Source of the DNA: Cycloclasticus sp.
Lineage (GTDB): Bacteria; Pseudomonadota; Gammaproteobacteria; Methylococcales; Cycloclasticaceae
Direction of reading: 5' to 3'
DNA length: 5,445 bases
Assembly (NCBI GenBank): GCA_016764415.1
Contig: JAESRY010000137.1
Location: 1 to 5,445, forward strand
Shown: in pieces, positions 1-5,445 of the stretch
How the letters are laid out: each line of letters begins with the position of its first letter
Position numbering within the stretch: position 1 is the stretch's first letter
Made by a program: the position numbers and the translations under genes
Notes under the pieces: model-generated
The model's database searches: none
Seen by the model: only the letters and a program-made list of their open reading frames with translations
Told to the model about the DNA's origin: nothing

Positions 1-1
1 T

Positions 2-52
2 CAGTTTATTGATCCGGAAGGAAACCGTGTGGCGTTTCATTCAAGGAACTAG
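2..52 (+). CDS. C-terminal end of a VOC (glyoxalase/bleomycin-resistance-like) protein, cut by the window edge
   Basis: An open frame enters from the left edge, encodes QFIDPEGNRVAFHSRN and stops at TAG 50-52. The string DPEGN followed by a hydrophobic strand is the usual ending of vicinal-oxygen-chelate proteins, where an F-x-DPEGN segment leads into the last beta strand; the metal-ligand Glu of many members lies in or next to this strand, but none can be assigned from 16 residues. The stop sits 7 bases before the ATG of the SRPBCC gene, so the two are probably one operon. The substrate cannot be inferred. The family call is fairly safe from the motif alone, but the fragment is very short. 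Confidence 0.6.
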   Translation, partial: QFIDPEGNRVAFHSRN

Positions 53-59
53 AGTCTAC

Positions 60-572
60 ATGCATCAGTTTAAAAAAGAACCAAAAGTTCAAGGTCAGGA
101 TTCCATTATAATTAATGCTCCGACTAAAACAGTCTGGCCCCTAATTCAAGACTCCATGCAATTGGAGTTTTGGGGACCACCTGTTGAAAGAGTCAAAGTT
201 GAACTTTTACCTGACCAAAGTCGCGAAGGAAAAGGAAGCAAACGCAAGGTGTGGGCAAAATTTACGGAAAAGCGAAAAGGTTGGTTTGAAGAAGTCCGCA
301 TAGATGAAAAAGAAGGTAAAAGCATCGTCTTCATGATCTATAATGACAATTTTGGTCTGGACAAAATGTTGGAAGATGTAGGAGGTGTTATGGAGTTAGA
401 AGTCATGAACGAAGAAAAAACTAAATTCACCTTTACCTTTTATCATCGTCCAAAAAACATATTGGGATGGTTGATGAATCCAATGATTAAAGCAGATCAA
501 AAGAAGAATAGACTTAAGGCTTTAGCATCAATTAAAAGCTATGCCGAAACGGGAATCGCAATAAAAAATTGA
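60..572 (+). CDS. SRPBCC (START/polyketide-cyclase-like) family protein
   Basis: This 170-residue protein starts at ATG 60. It has the layout of the SRPBCC helix-grip fold. An N-terminal strand and helix (SIIINAPTKTVWPLIQD) is followed by WGPP and a Gly-rich turn (GKGSKRKVW). Alternating strands come next, including GVMELEV and KFTFTFYHRP, and a long C-terminal helix (KNRLKALASIKSYAETG) that would close the hydrophobic pocket. Such proteins bind small hydrophobic ligands; no substrate can be named. No signal peptide or membrane segment is visible, so it is probably cytoplasmic. The same frame is open from TTG 9, but that start would overlap the VOC tail, and residues before Met-60 do not resemble the fold. 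An AAGGA at 43-47 lies about 12 bases upstream, a weak ribosome site. The gene is AT-rich, unlike purL downstream, and sits with VOC and YciI genes, a grouping common in Bacteroidota. Confidence 0.75.
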   Translation: MHQFKKEPKVQGQDSIIINAPTKTVWPLIQDSMQLEFWGPPVERVKVELLPDQSREGKGSKRKVWAKFTEKRKGWFEEVRIDEKEGKSIVFMIYNDNFGLDKMLEDVGGVMELEVMNEEKTKFTFTFYHRPKNILGWLMNPMIKADQKKNRLKALASIKSYAETGIAIKN

Positions 573-644
573 AGCGGCCGGTAATGGATCTCTCAAGAAC
601 CCAATCGATTAAAAACAATATTAACTTATACAAAACAAATTAAG

Positions 645-827
645 ATGAAAGAATTTATGATGGTATTTATAGGAGCCGATTACGAAGAAATCGGCTTATC
701 CCCTGAACAACTTCAAGAACGAATGGGGAAATGGTTTGCCTGGGGCGATAAAATGCAAGCGCAAGGCATACTGAAGGGAGGAGCTGCGTTATTATCTCAG
801 GGTAAAAGGGTTACCGGACCAGATCGC
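645..827 (+). pseudogene. 5' portion of a YciI/DGPF-family gene, broken by the PurL join
   Basis: Residues 1-61 begin [20 protein letters not shown] and continue through [24 protein letters not shown] to GKRVTGPDR. This is the first half of the YciI-related (DGPF) alpha/beta-barrel domain, a ~95-130 residue family of small cytoplasmic proteins, mostly of unknown function. The expected continuation, a strand with a DGPF-like motif, is missing; PurL sequence follows instead. ATG 645 fits the family start exactly (MKEFM...). The leader before it is A-rich (ACAAAACAAATTAAG) with no clear Shine-Dalgarno, as is common in Bacteroidota. Its neighbours, SRPBCC and VOC genes, are familiar companions of DGPF proteins. 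An intact copy may continue elsewhere in the source genome. Confidence 0.7.
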
Positions 828-3662
828 ATCGTTTCTGCCCTCGATATCATGCTGGAAGGGCCTATCGGTTCTGCAGCATTCAATAACGAGTTTGGTCGCC
901 CTAATATCACGGGTTATTTTCGTACGTTTGAAGAAAAAGTGGCGGCCCCCATGATGGATGGAAAGCAGGGTGCTGAGGTTCGTGGTTACCACAAGCCGAT
1001 TATGCTGGCGGGTGGTTACGGCAATATTCGTGAGCGGCATATCGATAAACTTCAGCTGCCTGTCGGTACACCGATTGTTGTTCTGGGTGGCCCTGCCATG
1101 TTGATCGGTCTCGGTGGTAGTGCGGCGTCGTCGATGGACAGCGGCGCCAGTGCGGAAGATCTCGATTTCGCCTCAGTACAGCGCGGCAATCCCGAGATGG
1201 AGCGGCGCTGCCAGGAAGTCATCGACGCCTGCTGGTCGCAGGACAGTAACCCGATACTATCAATACACGATGTCGGCGCTGGTGGTCTATCCAATGCATT
1301 ACCCGAACTGGTCTATGACGGTGGTCGCGGCGCTGAGTTTGAACTGCGCGAAGTGCATAACGATGAGCCTGGCATGTCGCCGATGCAGATATGGTGCAAT
1401 GAGTCTCAGGAACGCTATGTGATAGCGATTGACCCAGCGCGCATCGACGATTTCAAAAAGCTGTGTCAGCGCGAGCGTTGTCCTTTTGCGATTTTAGGTG
1501 ATACCACAGAAGCGCAGACCTTAAAAGTACACGATAGACATTTTGATAATTATCCGGTCGATATGCCGTTAGATGTACTGTTAGGTAAACCACCAAAAAT
1601 GCTGCGTGAGGTGTCGCGAATCACTGTCAAACATGAACCACTGAGCACACAATCGATTGATCTTACCGAAGCGGCTTTCAATGTATTACGCATACCGTCG
1701 GTTGCTGATAAAACCTTTTTGATTACCATCGGCGATCGCAGTGTTACCGGCATGGTGGCGCGTGACCAGATGGTCGGGCCATGGCAGATTCCGGTCGCAG
1801 ATGTCGCGGTCACTACGGTTTCTTTTGAAGGATATTGCGGTGAGGCAATGGCGATAGGTGAACGCACGCCCATTGCACTGCTGGATGGGCCGGCCTCGGC
1901 ACGTATGGCAATTGCAGAATCACTGACCAATATCATGGCCGCGCCCATCGCCAAACTGTCGGATATCAAATTATCCGCAAACTGGATGGCGCCGGCCGGG
2001 CATCCGGGTGAAGATGCCATCTTATACGACACAGTAAAAACAGTGGGCATGGAAATTTGTCCGCAATTGGGGTTAACCATTCCCGTGGGTAAAGATTCGA
2101 TGTCAATGAAATCGCTGTGGAAGGATGGCGATGAAGACAAATCTGTTACTGCGCCATTGTCTCTGATTATCACTGCTTTTACGCCGGTAACCGATGTACG
2201 ACAAACCTTAACACCGCAGATTAGAACCGACATCGACGATACCGGTTTGATGCTCATCGACCTTGGTTTTGGCAAAAACCGACTCGGCGGTTCCGCCCTG
2301 GCGCAAACCTGTAAAACCATCGCAGACGTTCCTCCCGATGTTGATGATGCCGAGCAGCTACGTGCATTATTTGAAGTGTTTCAGCAGTTGAATCAACAGG
2401 GCAAAATACTTAGCTGGCATGACCGCTCTGATGGGGGTCTGTTTGCCTGTTTAACTGAAATGGCTTTTGCCGGACATTGTGGGTTGGATATTCAGCTCGA
2501 TTCGATGTTAAGCAACTGCCAGAGTGATGAAAGAAGTGATGCGATATCGGTTCTGTTTAACGAAGAGATCGGCGGCGTCATGCAGATTCGTTATGAGCAT
2601 CTCGATGATATCGAAGCTGCCTTTGCAGCGGTTGGTTTATCTGCCTGTTTACATGAGCTGGGTAAACTACATGAAGACGACCAGATAACGATAAGCAACA
2701 ATGGTTTCCCGGTGTTTTCTGCCTCTCGCGTTGCATTGCAGCAGGCCTGGAGTGAGACCAGTTATCACATGCAGCGGCTACGTGATAACCCGGAGTGTGC
2801 ACAACAGGAATACGATTCAATAACACAAAGTGATAACGGTCTTAGCGTTAATTTGAGCTTTGACCTCAATGAAGATATCGCGCTGACTTACATGAAAGCA
2901 CGGGTTAAACCTACTATTGCAGTGTTAAGGGAGCAGGGCGTTAATGGTCATATAGAGATGGCAGCCGCTTTTGATCGTGCCGGTTTTAATGCTATTGATG
3001 TGCACATGAGCGACATTCTTAATGGCGACATTGATTTTGATGATTTTAAAGGTCTGGTCGCCTGTGGTGGTTTTTCTTATGGTGACGTTTTAGGCGCTGG
3101 CGAAGGCTGGGCGAAATCTATTTTGTTCAATGAGCAAGCACGAACAACATTCAGTGATTTTTTTAATCGCACGGATACCTTTGGTTTAGGTGTGTGTAAT
3201 GGTTGCCAAATGTTATCGAATTTGCGAGAGCTTATTCCTGGTGCGCAAGCATGGCCTCACTTCGTAAGAAATGAGTCTGAACAGTTTGAAGCGCGTGTTG
3301 CGATGGTAGAAATTCAACACTCCCCCTCCATTTTATTAGCAGGTATGGAAGGCTCACAAATGCCTGTTGCAGTAGCGCACGGCGAAGGGCGAACTGAATA
3401 TACTAGTGACACTGAAAAAGGCCATGTGGCATTACGTTATATTGACCATGTTGGCAAAGTAACAGAACAATTCCCATTCAACCCGAATGGTTCTGCTGAA
3501 GGGGTTACCGGCTTAACCACTGATGATGGTCGCTTTACAATTATGATGCCGCATCCAGAGCGTTGTTTTAGAACCGTACAAAACAGTTGGTCGCCCGACT
3601 ATTGGGGCGAAGACGGTGCGTGGTTGCGAATGTTTAGAAATGCAAGAAAGTGGGTAGGTTAG
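645..3662 (+). CDS. purL: Chimeric ORF: YciI-like N-terminus joined in frame to N-terminally truncated phosphoribosylformylglycinamidine synthase (PurL)
   Basis: The ORF encodes 1005 residues. From about residue 60 it matches large-type PurL, which converts FGAR, glutamine and ATP to FGAM in step four of de novo purine synthesis, in the cytoplasm. Synthetase core motifs are DFASVQR (174-180), [11 protein letters not shown] (208-218), CNESQERYV (251-259), [18 protein letters not shown] (363-380), [11 protein letters not shown] (399-409), SANWM (444-448), PVGKDSMSM (480-488) and HDRSDGG. A class I glutaminase domain runs from about residue 756 to the end with the full triad: Cys851 in GVCNGCQM, and His970 and Glu972 in PHPER, matching Cys1135, His1260 and Glu1262 of the Salmonella enzyme. 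That enzyme has about 1295 residues; roughly the first 345 (the PurS-like domain, linker and start of the synthetase core) are absent and replaced by ~61 YciI-like residues. As written, the product is unlikely to make FGAM. PurL identity is certain; the start at 645 belongs to another gene. Confidence 0.9.
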   Translation: MKEFMMVFIGADYEEIGLSPEQLQERMGKWFAWGDKMQAQGILKGGAALLSQGKRVTGPDRIVSALDIMLEGPIGSAAFNNEFGRPNITGYFRTFEEKVAAPMMDGKQGAEVRGYHKPIMLAGGYGNIRERHIDKLQLPVGTPIVVLGGPAMLIGLGGSAASSMDSGASAEDLDFASVQRGNPEMERRCQEVIDACWSQDSNPILSIHDVGAGGLSNALPELVYDGGRGAEFELREVHNDEPGMSPMQIWCNESQERYVIAIDPARIDDFKKLCQRERCPFAILGDTTEAQTLKVHDRHFDNYPVDMPLDVLLGKPPKMLREVSRITVKHEPLSTQSIDLTEAAFNVLRIPSVADKTFLITIGDRSVTGMVARDQMVGPWQIPVADVAVTTVSFEGYCGEAMAIGERTPIALLDGPASARMAIAESLTNIMAAPIAKLSDIKLSANWMAPAGHPGEDAILYDTVKTVGMEICPQLGLTIPVGKDSMSMKSLWKDGDEDKSVTAPLSLIITAFTPVTDVRQTLTPQIRTDIDDTGLMLIDLGFGKNRLGGSALAQTCKTIADVPPDVDDAEQLRALFEVFQQLNQQGKILSWHDRSDGGLFACLTEMAFAGHCGLDIQLDSMLSNCQSDERSDAISVLFNEEIGGVMQIRYEHLDDIEAAFAAVGLSACLHELGKLHEDDQITISNNGFPVFSASRVALQQAWSETSYHMQRLRDNPECAQQEYDSITQSDNGLSVNLSFDLNEDIALTYMKARVKPTIAVLREQGVNGHIEMAAAFDRAGFNAIDVHMSDILNGDIDFDDFKGLVACGGFSYGDVLGAGEGWAKSILFNEQARTTFSDFFNRTDTFGLGVCNGCQMLSNLRELIPGAQAWPHFVRNESEQFEARVAMVEIQHSPSILLAGMEGSQMPVAVAHGEGRTEYTSDTEKGHVALRYIDHVGKVTEQFPFNPNGSAEGVTGLTTDDGRFTIMMPHPERCFRTVQNSWSPDYWGEDGAWLRMFRNARKWVG
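674..696. repeat. Perfect 8-bp inverted repeat with 7-base loop inside the YciI-like coding segment
   Basis: AGCCGATT at 674-681 is exactly complementary to AATCGGCT at 689-696, separated by 7 bases. It lies about 30 bases after the ATG and could form a hairpin in the mRNA early in the coding region. No T-tract follows, so it is not an intrinsic terminator. The bases encode a typical family segment (GADYEEIGL), so coincidence is likely. Confidence 0.35.
816..833 (+). other. Junction between YciI-like and PurL-like sequence
   Basis: Codons 58-63 read Gly-Pro-Asp-Arg-Ile-Val. Up to Arg61 the residues fit a YciI protein (GKRVTGPDR). From Pro59-Asp60-Arg61 onward they also fit PurL, whose conserved text at this point is [12 protein letters not shown]. 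The Pro-Asp-Arg codons suit both families in the same frame, so a short shared DNA word could explain both the join and the preserved reading frame. Composition rises from about 32-40% GC before this point to 50-65% in many lines after it. The exact breakpoint cannot be fixed within these bases. Confidence 0.7.
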
Positions 3663-3679
3663 AACGAGTAGTTAAGCTG

Positions 3680-3886
3680 TTATAAGTTTTTTAGCCGTCG
3701 TTCATATTCTTCCGGTGTTAACTCGCCTTCGCTTAATCGCTTATCCAATGATTTAATCATTACGTCACGCGGCGCAGGGCTTTTTTTACTTTTCTTGTTA
3801 GCCCACGATACAGCGAGATATATTCCACTAATGGCGCTGCCCCAAAATGCCAACATTGCCCATAAACCAAAGTCGCTAAAATCCAT
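3680..3886 (-). CDS. Small membrane protein with one transmembrane segment and a C-terminal SHOCT domain
   Basis: This 68-residue protein is read from ATG 3886 to TAA 3680. A short acidic N-terminus (MDFSDFG) precedes a hydrophobic helix at about residues 8-28 (LWAMLAFWGSAISGIYLAV), then a basic stretch (NKKSKK). By the positive-inside rule this places the C-terminus in the cytoplasm. Residues 44-68 (IKSLDKRLSEGELTPEEYERRLKNL) are a SHOCT domain: short helices with the pattern LxxRLxxGELTxEEYExxL. SHOCT domains are thought to mediate oligomerisation or protein contacts; no specific role is known here. The gene lies 26 bases after the GGDEF gene on the same strand, so co-transcription is likely. 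It converges on purL with 17 bases between stops. No strong ribosome site is visible before the ATG. Domain and topology are clear; function is unknown. Confidence 0.8.
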   Translation of the reverse strand: MDFSDFGLWAMLAFWGSAISGIYLAVSWANKKSKKSPAPRDVMIKSLDKRLSEGELTPEEYERRLKNL

Positions 3887-3912
3887 ATTGTGTATGTGTT
3901 GTTAGAGTTGAT

Positions 3913-4899
3913 CTATTCAGCAATAGTGAATTTATTTTTACCGTCAGATTTCGACTGATACATTGCCTTATCAGCTCTTTTAACAAAATTACCGTGGTCT
4001 TCCTTGGAAAAATAGGTGGCGATACCAGCGCTGGCTGTAACATTAACGATAGTTCCATCATCTGTTTTGAAGTCAAAGTTTTCAAGTTGAGTGCGGATTT
4101 TTTCAACAGAAATTGCAGCCTGATGCGCGATAACAAAGGGAAATAAAATAACGAATTCTTCCCCGCCGTAACGAAACGCCATATCTACGTTGCGGATATT
4201 GTTTTTGATAATTTTTGCGAACTCGGCAAGAACGACATTACCAAACTGGTGGCCGTAGGTATCATTAACGTGTTTGAAATTATCTAAATCAAACATGCTA
4301 ATAGATAAGCTTTGGCTGTAGCGTTTGCAACGATCAACTTCATCTTCTATTTGTGCAAAGAAATGACGAGCATTGAATAATTTAGTTAAATCATCAAGTG
4401 TACTGAGCTCTCTATACTTCTGTTGGCTATCGATAAGTTTCTTTTCGGCGTACTTTCGATCACTAATAACGATTAATGTTTCAACAGCGCCTAAAAGATT
4501 ATGGTTGTTATCAAGGATGGGTGCGGCAGTAAACGACAGCCACTCACCATTGCTCATGCCTGGAAAAAAATCTTCAGCCTCGTAGGCGCCTTCTAATACG
4601 TTGGATTTTTGATATTTATTGGTATAGAAACGCTCAACCAACTCATCTTTAGCCCCTTCAACGATTAAATCTGCCATTGTTGGGCGAGAGTTTGAGTAGA
4701 ATGGCTGCCATTGATTTTGAGTGCCAATCATGTCAACAGCAAGTAACCCAGATGCTTTTTCAAGAGCTCTGCTCCAATGAGTGATCTCATGTTCAGTGTT
4801 GATGGCAAAGGATGGGATGGCAATGCTATCAAGCACGTTAGACGCTAGAAGACTCTCAGTTCTATCGGGTAAATCAGTTTTTTTATTTTTATGACTCAT
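3913..4899 (-). CDS. PAS-GGDEF diguanylate cyclase
   Basis: From ATG 4899 this is a 328-residue cytoplasmic protein with no evident membrane segment. Residues ~20-150 form a PAS sensor domain (LDSIAIPSFAINTEHEITHWSRA near the start; a PAC-like end with GEWLSFTAAPI and LLGAVETLIVISDRK). A coiled linker (AEKKLIDSQQKYRELSTLDDLTKLFNARHF) leads into a GGDEF domain at ~165-328. The catalytic signature GGEEF is at 245-249. The metal-binding region FDLDNFKHVND is at 203-213, with Asp204 and the Asn212-Asp213 substrate contacts. An RxxD inhibitory I-site (Arg236, Asp239) sits five residues before GGEEF. It should therefore make cyclic di-GMP from two GTP, with product feedback inhibition, and the PAS domain would tune it to an unknown signal. 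There is no EAL domain. A TTG at 4923 would add eight residues, but it lies upstream of the likely transcription start. The SHOCT gene follows at 26 bases. Confidence 0.93.
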   Translation of the reverse strand: MSHKNKKTDLPDRTESLLASNVLDSIAIPSFAINTEHEITHWSRALEKASGLLAVDMIGTQNQWQPFYSNSRPTMADLIVEGAKDELVERFYTNKYQKSNVLEGAYEAEDFFPGMSNGEWLSFTAAPILDNNHNLLGAVETLIVISDRKYAEKKLIDSQQKYRELSTLDDLTKLFNARHFFAQIEDEVDRCKRYSQSLSISMFDLDNFKHVNDTYGHQFGNVVLAEFAKIIKNNIRNVDMAFRYGGEEFVILFPFVIAHQAAISVEKIRTQLENFDFKTDDGTIVNVTASAGIATYFSKEDHGNFVKRADKAMYQSKSDGKNKFTIAE

Positions 4900-4925
4900 A
4901 TTTAACGCAACCAAGCTTATCAATA

Positions 4926-4953
4926 ATTATGCGCCTATGAAATAAGGAATCAA
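4926..4953 (-). promoter_or_regulatory. Possible sigma-70 promoter for the PAS-GGDEF gene
   Basis: Read on the - strand, TTGATT (4953-4948) is followed after 16 bases by CATAAT (4931-4926), agreeing 4/6 and 5/6 with the sigma-70 -35 and -10 consensus. The implied start near 4919 leaves a leader of about 20 bases to ATG 4899. It also excludes the alternative TTG start at 4923. Spacing is one base short of the ideal 17 and the region is AT-rich, so chance similarity is possible. Confidence 0.35.
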
Positions 4954-4971
4954 GCGAAAAATTACGTTTTG

Positions 4972-5439
4972 TTACCGTGAGTGGCAGTGCTTGAATTTTT
5001 TCCCGCTACTACACCAACAGTCTTCATTCCGTTTGAATTTAAGGTGGGCAGGTTGAATATGCGATTCTCCATTTACGTAGAACCATTGCCCTTGTTTTTG
5101 GGTAAAACGAGATGTTTCGCGAAGTTCAAAAAACTGATCGTCTTCATTAAAAAACGCGGAAAATTCTACGGTATTGGCTTTTTCGTCTGTTTGGTGAATT
5201 AATAATTGAACCCACGTGGTTGTACGTTGGCTATTGTTTAATTTTGATGGATCGTTCGCTTTGCGCTGACTTGGGTGATGGGTATCAATTAGATATTGAT
5301 GTTCGCTTAAACAAAAGGCGACAAAACGTGAACGCATAAGCTGTTCAGCTGTTTCTGGCTTGAGTTTTTTCTTTATAAATGGCTCGCAGCAGGCAGAATA
5401 TTGCTTAGTTGAACCGCATCGGCAAACAAAACTACTCAT
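4972..5439 (-). CDS. ychJ: YchJ-family protein with N- and C-terminal SEC-C zinc motifs
   Basis: This 155-residue protein runs from ATG 5439 to TAA 4972, close to the ~152 residues of E. coli YchJ. It has the family layout: an N-terminal SEC-C motif C6-x-C8-x8-C17-C18 (CRCGSTKQYSACC), then the conserved TAEQLMRSRFVAF helix (30-42) and YLIDTHHPS (49-57). A central alpha/beta (NTF2-like) region follows, with FELRETSRFTQKQGQWFYVNGE near its end. A second SEC-C motif closes the protein, C141-x-C143-x8-C152-H153 (CWCSSGKKFKHCH). SEC-C motifs bind zinc and resemble the ribosome- and SecB-contacting tail of SecA; the cellular role of YchJ is not established. The protein is cytoplasmic, with no signal peptide. 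The C-terminal motif ends in Cys-His, not the Cys-Cys of E. coli, and has Ser for Gly at 144, both tolerated in SEC-C. Its ribosome site lies at or beyond the window edge. Confidence 0.9.
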   Translation of the reverse strand: MSSFVCRCGSTKQYSACCEPFIKKKLKPETAEQLMRSRFVAFCLSEHQYLIDTHHPSQRKANDPSKLNNSQRTTTWVQLLIHQTDEKANTVEFSAFFNEDDQFFELRETSRFTQKQGQWFYVNGESHIQPAHLKFKRNEDCWCSSGKKFKHCHSR

Positions 5440-5445
5440 AGTTAA

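Noticed and set aside
9..59. TTG start at 9 extending the SRPBCC protein by 17 residues
   Set aside because: The extension overlaps the coding tail of the VOC gene in another frame and adds residues unlike the fold; ATG 60 lies just after the VOC stop.
573..644. Promoter or terminator between the SRPBCC and YciI genes
   Set aside because: The stretch is AT-rich with TTATAC-like words, but I found neither the Bacteroidota TAnnTTTG box nor a hairpin with T-tract.
1114..1422. Alternative + strand frame inside purL
   Set aside because: Arg-rich, low-complexity translation overlapping DFASVQR and HDVGAGG coding sequence; a coding shadow.
1550..2320. 256-codon open frame on the - strand inside purL
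   Set aside because: It lies opposite strongly conserved PurL motifs and its translation shows no recognisable domain; a coding shadow.
3663..3700. Bidirectional terminator between convergent purL and the SHOCT gene
   Set aside because: A six-T run is present at about 3687-3692, but no stable inverted repeat precedes it and the gap is only 17 bases.
3876..4136. Second - strand frame overlapping the GGDEF gene
   Set aside because: It overlaps the conserved C-terminal half of the GGDEF domain and matches no family.
4900..4923. TTG start at 4923 for the GGDEF protein
   Set aside because: It has no ribosome site and lies upstream of the transcription start implied by the promoter-like boxes; ATG 4899 gives a complete PAS-GGDEF protein.
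4981..5202. + strand open frame opposite ychJ
   Set aside because: It is the antisense of the well-supported YchJ coding region, with no start signal or domain.
1..5445. Undescribed defence, mobile or CRISPR system
   Set aside because: All genes fall into known housekeeping or signalling families; there are no repeat arrays, transposase, integrase, tRNA or att-like duplications.

Overview
The window looks like two unrelated bacterial backgrounds joined end to end. Bases 1 to about 820 are AT-rich (two 60-base lines in the SRPBCC gene counted by hand give about 32-33% GC). They carry three tightly packed + strand genes: the last 16 codons of a VOC/glyoxalase-type protein, a complete SRPBCC (START-like) protein, and the first ~61 codons of a YciI/DGPF-family protein. 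This small-protein cluster, with A-rich leaders and weak Shine-Dalgarno sites, resembles Bacteroidota genomes (inference from family style; no search was possible).

From about 820 to the end the content is gammaproteobacterial in character: the long one-polypeptide form of PurL (phosphoribosylformylglycinamidine synthase), a one-TM SHOCT-domain protein, a PAS-GGDEF diguanylate cyclase and a YchJ-family protein with two SEC-C zinc motifs. The switch falls inside one open reading frame (645-3662). Its first ~61 residues are YciI-like and the rest is PurL that begins near residue 346 of the enteric enzyme. About 345 N-terminal residues of PurL and the C-terminal half of YciI are missing. The most economical explanation is an assembly chimera joined on a short shared word encoding Gly-Pro-Asp-Arg-Ile or similar. 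A true recombination is possible but would give a PurL unlikely to work.

Layout: + strand 2-52 VOC tail, 60-572 SRPBCC, 645-3662 YciI::PurL chimera. Then, convergent on the - strand, 3680-3886 SHOCT protein, 3913-4899 PAS-GGDEF and 4972-5439 YchJ. The GGDEF and SHOCT genes are 26 bases apart and probably co-transcribed from a promoter-like site at 4926-4953. YchJ lies 72 bases upstream of the GGDEF gene on the same strand and may be its own unit.

PurL serves de novo purine synthesis, the GGDEF protein should make cyclic di-GMP, and the remaining genes have no assigned pathway. I saw no RNA genes, CRISPR array, insertion sequence or convincing terminator. No stretch over 300 bases lacks a gene; the largest gaps are 573-644 and 4900-4971. 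I found no new multi-gene system; the notable signal is the chimeric join.
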